Source: G963691835 sp963691835
GTDB taxonomy: Bacteria > Pseudomonadota > Alphaproteobacteria > Thalassobaculales > Thalassobaculaceae
NCBI GenBank assembly: GCA_963691835.1
Contig: OY829383.1
Coordinates: 3,286,001-3,350,000 of the forward strand
DNA length: 64,000 nucleotides
Direction of reading: 5' to 3'
Positions 45,348 through 53,902 of this stretch are shown here, in pieces (within the stretch, counting starts at the first letter, position 1; the number at the start of each line of letters is the position of its first letter). A program made the position numbers and the translations under genes. The notes below the pieces were generated by a model, which worked only from the letters and a program-made list of their open reading frames with translations, was not told where the DNA came from and did not search any database.

Positions 45348-45767
45348 TCAGGCCTTCTCCTTGGCACTGTCCCGGGGCGGGGGAACCTCAATCGGGCCGC
45401 CGGCCTCCCGCCAGGCCTTAAGCCCACCGGTCATGCTGGCAACGGGGGCGAGGCCCATCCGGTTTGCGGTGCTCGTCGACAGGACCGATCGCCAATCCAG
45501 TGCGCAATGAAAGACGTAGCGTTTGCCCGACCCGAAGATCTCTTTGAAGTAAGGGCTCTCCGGATCGATCCAGAACTCAAGCATGCCGCGCGGGCAATGG
45601 AAGCTGCCCGGAATGAAGCCGTCCCGCTGCCTCTCCCGGATGTCGCGGACGTCCACCAGGACGATGTCTCCAGCCTCAAGCAGCGGCATGGCCTCGGCGA
45701 CCGAGATCTCGTCGATCCCGGCACGCGCCTCCGCCACCAAGTCCATCACCCCAACCCGTTCCGACAC
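45348..45767 (-). CDS. Rhodanese-like sulfurtransferase, first gene of the sel operon
   Basis: A 139-residue single rhodanese domain: VLVDVRDIRERQRDGFIPGS, then FHCALDWRS with the candidate catalytic Cys88 and Arg93, and MTGGLKAWREAGGP at the end. It is four bases from selA and thus probably cotranscribed with the Sec genes. GTG 45767 is chosen from AAGGGAG about eight bases upstream; ATG 45797 and ATG 45746 are alternatives. A role in handling selenium or sulfur for this pathway is an inference from position alone. It lacks the second domain of the SelU tRNA selenouridine synthase. Confidence 0.85.
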   Translation of the reverse strand: MSERVGVMDLVAEARAGIDEISVAEAMPLLEAGDIVLVDVRDIRERQRDGFIPGSFHCPRGMLEFWIDPESPYFKEIFGSGKRYVFHCALDWRSVLSTSTANRMGLAPVASMTGGLKAWREAGGPIEVPPPRDSAKEKA

Positions 45768-45837
45768 GCGCCGTCTCCCTTGGTTGTCGTCCCGCAAGAA
45801 TAGGCGAAGCGACCCGATCCTCGAAACCCTGCCACGG

Positions 45838-47076
45838 TCAGGTGGCGACCGCCGCCGCCGATCCGCGCCGTAGTCTCGCGATGAAAAACAGCGTAATCAC
45901 CAGGTTCAGAACATTGAAGGCGATGGCGTTGATGAACGCGAGTGTGTAGTCGCCCGAATAGTCGTAGAGCGCCCCTGCCATCCAGCCGCCGAGAGCCATC
46001 CCAATCATGGTGAACAGGAGCGACATGCCGATGCGCCATCCGGCATCCCCGGCGGGAAAGAACGCCCGAACGATCATCGCATAGGACGGCACGATCCCCC
46101 CTTGGGACAACCCGAAGAAGCAGGAGAGGATGTAGAGCCCTTCCAGGCTGTTGACGAACAGGAAACCGACCAGCGCGGCACCCTGCAACGTGGAGCCGAG
46201 GATGAGGGTTCCCAGGCCCCCAATGAAGTCCGAGATCCATCCCGAAACCAGCCGGCTGATGATCCCGAAGCCGAGCATGAGCGACAGCATCAACGCGCCG
46301 TCCCGGGCTTCGAAGCCCAGATCCGTTGCATAGGCCACGATGTGAACCTGGGGCATGGCCATGGCCGCACAGCAGCCAATCCCGGCCACGCAGATCAGGC
46401 ATTGCAACGTGCCGAACGAGAACCCGAGCGGACGGTCTGTCGACGCGCCGACGGAGGCGGGCTCTGGATCTTCCGAGAGTACTGTGCGGCGCGCCAACAC
46501 CGCCGTCAGCGGCAGCATGATCGTCATGGTCAGGATGCCGAAGAACATGAACGTGTCCCGCCACCCGACCTGATCGATCAGGGCTTGTAGGACCGGGGGC
46601 CAAACGGTTCCGGCCATGTAGCTGCCGCTGATGACGATGGCGAGTGCGAGGCCGCGTCTCTTAGTGAACCAGTGGGAAATGTCCGATACCAGCGGCGAGA
46701 AGGTCGAAGACGCGCCAAGGAGCCCCGCAGCAACCGACTGCGCCAGGCAAAACTGCCAGAGGGTTTGGGCGTGGGCGGCGGCGAAGAAGGAGGCCGGCAG
46801 GGCCACCCCGGCAATCAGCAGCGGCAGTATGATGCCCACACGATCGGCCAAGCGCCCCATCAGCACGCCACCGACACCGAACCCCAGCATGAACAGCATG
46901 TAAGGAAGCGACGCCGCGCCGCGTCCGGACTCGAACTCGATTGCGACCGGCTTCAACACCACGATGGTGGCGTACATCGCGGAGAGCCCGACGGTCATCA
47001 GGGTGAAGGCGGCGATCAGCCGGACGATGGGGTACGACCCCTCGTCCCGCGGCGCGGCTCCGGCGGAGATTGTCAT
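45838..47076 (-). CDS. MFS transporter
   Basis: A 412-residue major facilitator with about 12 hydrophobic helices, the loop 2-3 signature GRLADRVG and a matching GWISDFIGG between helices 8 and 9. The shape resembles monocarboxylate or oxalate/formate-type carriers, but the substrate is not predictable. The stop is 70 bases from the rhodanese start on the same strand, so it may or may not be part of that transcript. It diverges from the photolyase gene. Confidence 0.88.
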   Translation of the reverse strand: MTISAGAAPRDEGSYPIVRLIAAFTLMTVGLSAMYATIVVLKPVAIEFESGRGAASLPYMLFMLGFGVGGVLMGRLADRVGIILPLLIAGVALPASFFAAAHAQTLWQFCLAQSVAAGLLGASSTFSPLVSDISHWFTKRRGLALAIVISGSYMAGTVWPPVLQALIDQVGWRDTFMFFGILTMTIMLPLTAVLARRTVLSEDPEPASVGASTDRPLGFSFGTLQCLICVAGIGCCAAMAMPQVHIVAYATDLGFEARDGALMLSLMLGFGIISRLVSGWISDFIGGLGTLILGSTLQGAALVGFLFVNSLEGLYILSCFFGLSQGGIVPSYAMIVRAFFPAGDAGWRIGMSLLFTMIGMALGGWMAGALYDYSGDYTLAFINAIAFNVLNLVITLFFIARLRRGSAAAVAT

Positions 47077-47192
47077 TAATGGCCTCTCGGTTGGGAGCCG
47101 ACTATCCTCCCGGCCAGCCTATGCGTCAACTCACGGCATTGAGACCGTTTTGGTTGGGTGAACCTCAAGCGGTCCGGGCGCGTATCCGAACC

Positions 47193-48740
47193 ATGATCAC
47201 CGTTGTCTGGTTCAAGCGCGATCTGCGCCTTATCGATCACCGGCCGCTCGCCGAGGCTGCACGAACGGGTGCGGTTGTGCCGCTCTACATTGTGGAGCCG
47301 GGCTATTGGGCTTTGCCGGACACGGCGGCCCGCCATTGGGAGTTCCTGGCGGAAGGACTGTCAGATCTTCGCGCCGGGCTGGCTGCACGAGGACAGCCTC
47401 TTGTGGTGAGAGTGGGCGATGCGGTTTCGGTGTTTGAGGATCTGCGGCAGGCCTTCGGGGGTTTCCGTCTCTACTCTCACGAAGAGACTGGGAACGCGTG
47501 GACCTATGACCGGGACCGCCGGGTTAAGGCTTGGGCGCGAGCGAACAGTGTCGACTGGCGGGAATGGCCGCAGTTCGGCGTGTTGCGTGGCCTTCAGGAC
47601 CGCAATGGCTGGGCACGCCGGTGGGACCAGATGATGGCGGAGCCGATGACGGCCGCCCCGCCATCTCTTGAGCCTCTGTCGGGTCTGGAGCCTGGCGTGA
47701 TTCCGGATGCCGTTGAATTGGGTCTTGCTGTGGATGGGTGCGGCGGGCGCCAACCAGGAGGCCGGCTTGAGGCCGAGGTCACCCTCCAAAGCTTTCTGAC
47801 TGAGAGGGGGCGGGGATACCGGCGAGAGATGTCCAGCCCGCTCACCGGGGAAAGCGCCTGTTCCCGTCTCTCACCCCACTTGGCGGCAGGGACCCTTTCC
47901 ATGCGGGAAGCCGCACAGGCGACGTGGGCCCGTCAGAGGGCTGTTGCCGCCGATACCGGGCGGACGGGTTGGAAAGGGGCTTTGTCCAGCTTTGCCGGAC
48001 GCCTCCATTGGCACTGCCACTTCATCCAGAAGCTCGAGACCACGCCGGAACTGGAGACGCGCTGTCTGCATCCCGCCTATGAGGGATTGCGGGGAGAGGA
48101 TTCCGCCAAACTGAAGGCTTGGTGCGACGGAACGACCGGATGGCCGTTCGTGGACGCCTGCATGGCAATGTTGCGGGAGACCGGGTGGATCAACTTCCGC
48201 ATGCGCGCGATGCTAATGGCGGTCGCGAGCTATCATCTCTGGCTCGACTGGCGGGAGCCGGGTCTCCATCTGGCCCGGCTGTTCACCGACTACGAGCCGG
48301 GCATTCATTGGTCGCAGGTCCAGATGCAGTCGGGAACGACCGGCATCAACACGCCCCGCATTTACAATCCGATCAAGCAATCCATGGATCAGGACCCGGA
48401 TGGCACGTTCATTCGCCGCTGGCTTCCGGCATTGGCGGCGGTACCGGCACCGATGATCCACACCCCCTGGACCCTCACGCCGTTGGAACAGGCGGATCTG
48501 GGTGTTGTGATCGGCCGGGACTATCCAGCACCGGTGGTCGATCACATGGTGGCCGCGCGGCACGCTCGGTCCAAGATTTGGTCGGTGAGGAGCGGTGCCG
48601 AGTACCGAGACGTCGCCGCCGAGATACAGCGGGTCCACGGAAGCCGACGGTCCGGGATGCCGATGACGGGCGCGCGTCGACGGGCCAACCGTCGGGATGG
48701 TGATAAAGCGAACGCCGATCAGATGGCGCTGGAGGTTTGA
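47193..48740 (+). CDS. Deoxyribodipyrimidine photolyase/cryptochrome family protein
   Basis: A 515-residue flavoprotein. The N-terminal antenna domain begins ITVVWFKRDLRLIDHRPLAEA; the FAD domain contains SRLSPHLAAGTLS, TGWPFVDACMAMLRETGWINFRMR and NTPRIYNPIKQS with FIRRWLPAL. The enzyme should repair UV pyrimidine dimers using light, though a sensor role cannot be excluded. The FAD-proximal stretch IHWSQVQMQSG differs from the E. coli enzyme. ATG 47193 starts at the conserved domain edge. A DUF2256 gene follows after two bases. Confidence 0.92.
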   Translation: MITVVWFKRDLRLIDHRPLAEAARTGAVVPLYIVEPGYWALPDTAARHWEFLAEGLSDLRAGLAARGQPLVVRVGDAVSVFEDLRQAFGGFRLYSHEETGNAWTYDRDRRVKAWARANSVDWREWPQFGVLRGLQDRNGWARRWDQMMAEPMTAAPPSLEPLSGLEPGVIPDAVELGLAVDGCGGRQPGGRLEAEVTLQSFLTERGRGYRREMSSPLTGESACSRLSPHLAAGTLSMREAAQATWARQRAVAADTGRTGWKGALSSFAGRLHWHCHFIQKLETTPELETRCLHPAYEGLRGEDSAKLKAWCDGTTGWPFVDACMAMLRETGWINFRMRAMLMAVASYHLWLDWREPGLHLARLFTDYEPGIHWSQVQMQSGTTGINTPRIYNPIKQSMDQDPDGTFIRRWLPALAAVPAPMIHTPWTLTPLEQADLGVVIGRDYPAPVVDHMVAARHARSKIWSVRSGAEYRDVAAEIQRVHGSRRSGMPMTGARRRANRRDGDKANADQMALEV

Positions 48741-48742
48741 GC

Positions 48743-48931
48743 ATGGCCGGAATGCGCCGGAAGTCAGATCTGCCTACCAAGATCTGCCGGGCGTGTGGCA
48801 GGCCCTTCACCTGGCGGCGAAAATGGGCGCGCGTTTGGGACGAGGTCCAATGGTGTTCCGAGCGGTGCCGCCGATCCCGAACACAAACCGGGAGTGCCCA
48901 GCAAAGCTCCAATCTGCCAAGCACCCGTTAG
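48743..48931 (+). CDS. DUF2256 zinc-ribbon protein
   Basis: A 62-residue protein with two CxxC-like pairs: KICRACGRPFTWRRKW and WCSERCRRSR, the DUF2256 pattern, suggesting a small zinc ribbon. TGGAGG lies about eight bases before ATG 48743. It begins two bases after the photolyase stop; DUF2256 genes are known beside photolyase genes, so a related role is plausible but unproved. Confidence 0.9.
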   Translation: MAGMRRKSDLPTKICRACGRPFTWRRKWARVWDEVQWCSERCRRSRTQTGSAQQSSNLPSTR

Positions 48932-48938
48932 GCGCGCT

Positions 48939-50003
48939 TTAGATCCCCTCCACGCGCTCCCGCGCGGGATTTGCGTGGCCCTGTTCCACGGTTTTGACGG
49001 CTTTCACCAGACCCGCGTTTGCAGGCGTAGAGAGCCCGATTTCAGCGGCTTTATCGGCGATGTAGCCGTTGATTTGCTCGATCTCCGTCCTTCGGCCCTT
49101 GTTGATGTCCTGGCCCATGGAGGGGCGGTTGTCGTCAAGACGGCCTTTCGTGCTCGCCAGCAGTTCCTCCTCCAAGGACGCCTTGGCGCTTTCGTCGACC
49201 GACCCGGCGACCCCGGAGGCGGCAATCCAAGTCTCGGCCGGGGAATTGCCGATCTTCTCCAGGGAATACCCGAGCGACTTGCCGACATGGGCCGCTTCCC
49301 CCGCCAGACGGATCATGAGCGACCGGGTGATGGGATCTCGGGCGCAGTCGTTGGAGCCGAAGCCCGTCGCCGCTGACACCCCGTTACCCATGGCATTGGC
49401 GCAGAGCTTCGACCACCGCTCGCCCCACAAGTTGGGTGTGGTCATGGCGCTGTCCACGTCGGACAGCATCTTGGCGATATGCTCGATCCGCGGTGTGATC
49501 CGGCCATGCGCTTCCCCCACCCGGAAGACGGTGTGCTTGTCGCCCCCCTTGGGGCCGCCGCGTCGTACCGTTGCCGGGCCTTTCAGCTCCACCGCGATTT
49601 TCGCCGCGATGCAGCCGACCACCCGGCCCCAGCCGACGACACCCGCGATCGTCTCCTCATTGATGCAGTTCTGAAGCGAGACGACCACACCGTCGGGCGC
49701 GAGGTAGTCCTTGATCATCATGGTCGCCCAGGCGGTGTCGTAGGCTTTCACCGTGATGAAGGCGATGTCGATCGGCCCGGACCGGGTCAGGCTCTGAACC
49801 TCGGTGAGGTGGATGGCCTTGACTGGCGTGGTGAAGCTCTCTTCCTCCGTCGTGCCGGAGAGGGAGAGGCCGTTCGCGTTCATGGCCTCCACATGGGTGG
49901 GCCAGGGATCAATCAGCGTGACGTCCTCGCCCGCCCGCGCGAAGTAGCCGCCGACATAGGCACCGACGGCGCCCGCGCCGACAATCGCAATTCTCTTAGA
50001 CAT
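48939..50003 (-). CDS. Ketopantoate reductase (PanE/ApbA) family dehydrogenase
   Basis: A 354-residue NADPH-dependent enzyme with the N-terminal Rossmann loop GAGAVGAYVGGYFARAG, the VKAYDT segment with the family lysine, SLQNCINEE, and the C-terminal helical domain with LCANAMGNGVSAAT and PSMGQDINKGRRTEIEQINGYI. The last motif (substrate Ser/Asn/Glu region) is typical. True PanE makes pantoate, but the family has many paralogues and nothing here ties it to coenzyme A synthesis. Confidence 0.88.
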   Translation of the reverse strand: MSKRIAIVGAGAVGAYVGGYFARAGEDVTLIDPWPTHVEAMNANGLSLSGTTEEESFTTPVKAIHLTEVQSLTRSGPIDIAFITVKAYDTAWATMMIKDYLAPDGVVVSLQNCINEETIAGVVGWGRVVGCIAAKIAVELKGPATVRRGGPKGGDKHTVFRVGEAHGRITPRIEHIAKMLSDVDSAMTTPNLWGERWSKLCANAMGNGVSAATGFGSNDCARDPITRSLMIRLAGEAAHVGKSLGYSLEKIGNSPAETWIAASGVAGSVDESAKASLEEELLASTKGRLDDNRPSMGQDINKGRRTEIEQINGYIADKAAEIGLSTPANAGLVKAVKTVEQGHANPARERVEGI

Positions 50004-50040
50004 GAAGCCCTCGTTTGGTCTGTTGTCGGCCGGACCGGCC

Positions 50041-50901
50041 TCAACTTGGAATGTCGCCGCCCGCGATGGTCAGCCGATGCATGACGCGGCGCTCGCCCGT
50101 GTAGTCGTTCAGCGCCCGATGCTGGGTGCACCGGTTATCCCAGAGCACCAGTGATCCGGGCTCGTACCGGACCCGGCAGGTGAAGTCCGGCGTTCCGGCA
50201 TGATCCTTCAGAAAGCCCAACAACGCGTTGCTCTCGGCATCCGTCATCCCGGCGATGCGATAGAGATGGCTGCCGCTGATGTAGAGCGCCTTCCGACCCG
50301 TCTCCGGGTGCGTGCGGACCAAGGGGTGCTCCGCTTCCATAGCGCCCGCATTGTCGATGTTCATGGGCTTGTACCGGGTTTCCGCAATCGTCGCAGCACG
50401 GCCGCCCCGCTTGCCTTTCAGGTCGCCGCTGTAAACGCCGTTCAGCCCATCGACGATCTTCTTCATCGGCTCACTCAGGCTCTCATACGCCCAGTAGAGG
50501 TTGGTCAAGAGCGTGTCGCCGCCGCGCGACGGAACTTCCTTGGCGTACAGCATCGTGCCGACCGGAGGACGCTCGGTGAACGACATATCCGTGTGCCAGA
50601 CCCCGCCGAAGTTCTTCGCTTCGTCCGGTTCCTTCCGGATCTCGAAGATCTCGGGGTGGCCCTCCAGGCCTTGGGCGAACGGGTAGGGGACCAGGGGGCC
50701 GAAACGCTGTGCGAAGGCCTTGTTCTGCTCGATACTGAGGGTCTGGTCCCGGAAGATGAGAACCTGATTGTCGAGGAAGAGCTGACGGATCTCTCCGAAT
50801 GCCTCGTCACTCATGTCCTCAGAGACATCGACGCCCCTGATCTCGGCACCCATGGCGCCCGCGATCGGCGTCACCGTCATCGCATTGGACAACCGTCCCA
50901 T
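50041..50901 (-). CDS. TauD/TfdA family Fe(II)/2-oxoglutarate dioxygenase
   Basis: A 286-residue dioxygenase with the iron facial triad: HTD in GGVWHTDMSFTERPP and a distal His in CTQHRALNDYTGERRVMHR, where the final Arg pair binds 2-oxoglutarate. The N-terminal GAMGAEIRGVD is also family-typical. Substrates in this family include taurine, 2,4-D and other sulfonates or aryloxy acids, so the substrate is unknown. GGAGGA precedes the start. Confidence 0.92.
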   Translation of the reverse strand: MGRLSNAMTVTPIAGAMGAEIRGVDVSEDMSDEAFGEIRQLFLDNQVLIFRDQTLSIEQNKAFAQRFGPLVPYPFAQGLEGHPEIFEIRKEPDEAKNFGGVWHTDMSFTERPPVGTMLYAKEVPSRGGDTLLTNLYWAYESLSEPMKKIVDGLNGVYSGDLKGKRGGRAATIAETRYKPMNIDNAGAMEAEHPLVRTHPETGRKALYISGSHLYRIAGMTDAESNALLGFLKDHAGTPDFTCRVRYEPGSLVLWDNRCTQHRALNDYTGERRVMHRLTIAGGDIPS

Positions 50902-51090
50902 GCCCGTCCTCCCAGAAGTCTTGTTTTGCCTATGTCAGCACGTGTCTCGGCCTGCGACCAGAGGGAAGCCGGAATGGTTGCCTTTCCGTCCATGGGATTG
51001 AGCCGATCCCGAACGTTTTGCATCCGAACGTCGGGCCGGGCACTCTCTCGGCCGAACCGGCGGGAGCCGGATGTGTTCAGGGAGGAAAGA

Positions 51091-51951
51091 ATGCGGCATG
51101 CAGCGCGGCGGGAGCGGTTTCGGGCGGTTCTGGACGGGGACGCCTGTGTTTTCCCGGGGTCGGTCTACGATCCGATCTCGTCCCGGATCGCCGAGGATCT
51201 CGGCTTTGAGATCGGCATGTTCGCGGGCTCCATCGCGTCGATGACGGTGCTGGGGGCACCGGATCTGATCGTCCTCACGTTGTCTGAGTTTGCGGATCAG
51301 GCGGGCCGGATCTGCCGCGCCGGCAATCTGCCGCTGATGGTCGATGCGGATCATGGCTACGGCAACGCCCTCAACGTGAAGCGGACGGTCGAGGAGTTGG
51401 AGGCGGCCGGGATCGCGGGCATGAGCATTGAGGATACGCTCCTACCCCGCCGTTTCGGCTCCGGCGGCAAGACCGAGCTGCTGTCGGTGGAAGAGGGCGT
51501 CGGCAAGATGAAGGCCGCGCTCGAAGGCCGCACGGACCCCTCACTCGCGATCTTCGGCCGGACTTCTGCACTCTCCGTTACCGGCACCGAAGATGCCATC
51601 CGCCGGGCCAAGGCGTATGAGGCGGCGGGCGTGGACGCGATCTTCCTTGTCGGCGCCAAAACGGCGGAACAGGTCGAAGCGGTCTCTCAGGAAATCTCCC
51701 TGCCGCTTATGCTTGGCGGGCTTCCGGCGGCGTTGCAGGACAGGGCATGGCTCGGTGGCAAGGGCGTTCGGTTCGCCCTTCAGGGCCATCAGCCGTTCAT
51801 GGCGGCGATCCAGGCAGTCCACGACACGCTGAAAGCCCTTCGAGAAGGTACAGCGCCCGCTGACCTTAGCGGTCTTCCGGCAGCCGACCTCGTGAAGCAG
51901 GTGACGCGCGGTGGCGAATACGACCGTTGGACGAACGACTTTCTGGAGTGA
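51091..51951 (+). CDS. Isocitrate lyase/PEP mutase superfamily protein (oxaloacetate decarboxylase-like)
   Basis: A 286-residue TIM barrel with PGSVYDPISSRIAEDLGFEIGMFAGS, the metal-site motif VDADHGYGNALNVKRTVEELEAAG and IEDTLLPRRF. The closest known pattern is the stand-alone oxaloacetate decarboxylase of the PEP mutase superfamily (Pseudomonas PA4872 type); other superfamily lyases are possible. GGAGGAAAGA immediately before ATG 51091 fixes the start; the frame is open much further upstream, without meaning. It diverges from the TauD gene. Confidence 0.88.
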   Translation: MRHAARRERFRAVLDGDACVFPGSVYDPISSRIAEDLGFEIGMFAGSIASMTVLGAPDLIVLTLSEFADQAGRICRAGNLPLMVDADHGYGNALNVKRTVEELEAAGIAGMSIEDTLLPRRFGSGGKTELLSVEEGVGKMKAALEGRTDPSLAIFGRTSALSVTGTEDAIRRAKAYEAAGVDAIFLVGAKTAEQVEAVSQEISLPLMLGGLPAALQDRAWLGGKGVRFALQGHQPFMAAIQAVHDTLKALREGTAPADLSGLPAADLVKQVTRGGEYDRWTNDFLE

Positions 51952-52063
51952 TTCCGGGCTGCTCTGTTTTGTAGCCGACGCGGATGTCGTCCGGCGTCGG
52001 TTCCCATTCGATCTCCCGTGATCCCTTGTCTGGAGCACGGGACTGGATTGGGAGTCTGGGGCA

Positions 52064-53212
52064 ATGGCGGCAGCGGATTTGGTCGGAGATTTGTCAGCGG
52101 TTCTGGGGGAGACCCGGACTGCGCGCGGACTTCCGAATGGTTTCTACATCTCCGAGGACGTGGCTGCTGAAGAGCGCCGCAAGGTCTTCGAGGGGCAGTG
52201 GACCGCCATTGGGTTCGGCAAGGATGTTCCGAACGCGGGCGACACCTATCCGGTCGACTTCGTCGGCACGCCCTTGGTGATCGTCCGGGATGAGGATGGT
52301 GCGGTCCGCGTGTTTGAAAATGTGTGCCGCCACCGGGGCATGATCCTGGTGGAGGAACCAAAGAATGTCCGGCGTCAGATCCGCTGCCCCTACCACTCCT
52401 GGTGTTACGACCTTAAGGGCAAGCTGCGGGCGACGCCGCATGTGGGCGGCCCCGGCGTGAATGAGCATCCCGACATGGATAAGGCGCTGCTTGGGTTGAT
52501 CGAGATCCGGTCGACGGTGTGGCGGGACGTGGTGTTCGTCAACATGTCCGGCACCGCCCCGGCCTTCGAGGTGGACGCTGCCTCGTTGATCGAGCGGTGG
52601 GCGGAGTTCGAGAAGCCGGTCTATCACGCCGGACCCGACTCCTCGTTCGAGCTGGTGGTACAGAGCAACTGGAAGCTTGCGGTCGAGAACTTCTGCGAAA
52701 GTTATCACCTGCCCTTCGTCCACCCTGGTCTCAACAGCTACTCAAGGCTGGAAGATCACTACATGATCATCGAGAACGACGAGTTCTCCGGACAAGGGAC
52801 CCTGGTCTACAACCCGATGCTGGATGAGAGCGGGCGGCAGTTCCCGAAGTTCGAGGGTCTGTCTGATAAGTGGGACGTGGCGGCGGAGTATGTCGCGCTC
52901 TATCCGAACGTGCTCCTCGGCGTTCATAAGGATCATGCTTTCGCAATCATTCTCGAGCCCACCGGTCTTTCTGGAACGCGGGAGCGTGTGGCCATCTACT
53001 ACGCCAAGGAAGAAGCCACCGGGCCCGATTACGCAGACATGCGCCAGCGGAACACCGCCCTCTGGAAGGGCGTTTTCCTCGAAGACATCGGGGTGTGTGA
53101 GGGCATGCAGAAGGGCCGATCGAGTCAGTTCGACGGTGGCAAGTTCTCACCGGTCATGGATACGGCGACCCACGCTTTCCATGCCTGGGTCGCCCGCGCG
53201 ATGACGGCCTGA
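52064..53212 (+). CDS. Rieske non-heme iron oxygenase, alpha subunit
   Basis: A 382-residue oxygenase. The Rieske cluster is C88xH90 then C108xxH111 (CRHRG and CPYHSW, 17 residues between), and the mononuclear iron site is in NWKLAVENFCESYHLPFVHPG with two His. At the position that is usually the bridging Asp (ENxxDxYH) there is Glu, as I recall for quaternary-amine oxygenases of the GbcA/CntA group. An electron-supplying reductase is not adjacent. The substrate is uncertain. A terminator follows. Confidence 0.92.
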   Translation: MAAADLVGDLSAVLGETRTARGLPNGFYISEDVAAEERRKVFEGQWTAIGFGKDVPNAGDTYPVDFVGTPLVIVRDEDGAVRVFENVCRHRGMILVEEPKNVRRQIRCPYHSWCYDLKGKLRATPHVGGPGVNEHPDMDKALLGLIEIRSTVWRDVVFVNMSGTAPAFEVDAASLIERWAEFEKPVYHAGPDSSFELVVQSNWKLAVENFCESYHLPFVHPGLNSYSRLEDHYMIIENDEFSGQGTLVYNPMLDESGRQFPKFEGLSDKWDVAAEYVALYPNVLLGVHKDHAFAIILEPTGLSGTRERVAIYYAKEEATGPDYADMRQRNTALWKGVFLEDIGVCEGMQKGRSSQFDGGKFSPVMDTATHAFHAWVARAMTA

Positions 53213-53233
53213 GGCTGCTCGGTCCAAAAGTGA

Positions 53234-53269
53234 AAACGCCCGGCCGAGGAGCCGGGCGTTTCGCTTTTC
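53234..53269 (+). terminator. Bidirectional terminator between the Rieske and peroxiredoxin genes
   Basis: The arms AAACGCCCGGC (53234-53244) and GCCGGGCGTTT (53251-53261) pair perfectly over 11 bases with a six-base loop, followed by CGCTTTTCT on the + strand and TTTTCACTTTT on the - strand. It serves the two convergent genes. Confidence 0.9.
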
Positions 53270-53282
53270 TGGTCAGTCGCGC

Positions 53283-53765
53283 TTAAAGCTTGGACAGAAC
53301 CGAGTCGGCTGAAGACACGTCGAACTGGCCCGGCTGTTCCACCATCAGCTCGGTAACCACGCCGTCGTCGACGATCATGGCGTAGCGCTGGGAACGGGTG
53401 CCCATGCCAAAGCCGGAGCCATCCATCTCAAGGCCCATTTCCTTGGTGAAGGTGGCATTGCCGTCGGCCAGCATCATGACACTGTCGCCTGCGCTCTGAT
53501 CCTTGCCCCAGGCATCCATGACGAACGCGTCGTTGACCGATACGCAAGCGATCGTATCGACGCCCTTCGACTTAAGCGAAGCGGCCTTCTCGACGAAGCC
53601 AGGCAGGTGCTTTGCGGAGCAGGTCGGCGTGAAGGCGCCCGGAACCGCGAAAATCACAACCTTCTTGCCACTGAACAGCTCGCCGGTGCCCAGGTCGTCG
53701 ATGCCGTCCGCCGTTTTGTGCTTCAGCGGGGCCGCCGGAACCTTGTCCCCTACCTTGATGCTCAT
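53283..53765 (-). CDS. Peroxiredoxin (Prx5/AhpE-like)
   Basis: A 160-residue thiol peroxidase with the peroxidatic site PGAFTPTCS (Cys49) and the downstream CVSVNDAFVMDAW, typical of the Prx5 class. It reduces H2O2 and organic peroxides, with recycling by glutaredoxin or thioredoxin. The second Cys (about residue 74) may be the resolving residue. It follows dsbD on the same strand, 137 bases away; no shared promoter can be shown. Confidence 0.95.
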   Translation of the reverse strand: MSIKVGDKVPAAPLKHKTADGIDDLGTGELFSGKKVVIFAVPGAFTPTCSAKHLPGFVEKAASLKSKGVDTIACVSVNDAFVMDAWGKDQSAGDSVMMLADGNATFTKEMGLEMDGSGFGMGTRSQRYAMIVDDGVVTELMVEQPGQFDVSSADSVLSKL

Positions 53766-53902
53766 CTGAAATCCCTCCGAGGTCGCTTTGACGGAGTCTT
53801 CACTCCACCCTTCGGCCGCGGTGCCGCGACCGGCGCTCGGGAATATGACCTTACGGAGGGCGTTGTCCAGTGGCTAACCGGCAATGCCCGTCTTCAAGAC
53901 GA

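Noticed and set aside
50200..51090. N-terminal extension of the PEP mutase-like gene
   Set aside because: The open frame lies over the divergent TauD gene; ATG 51091 has GGAGGAAAGA directly upstream and fits the family length.
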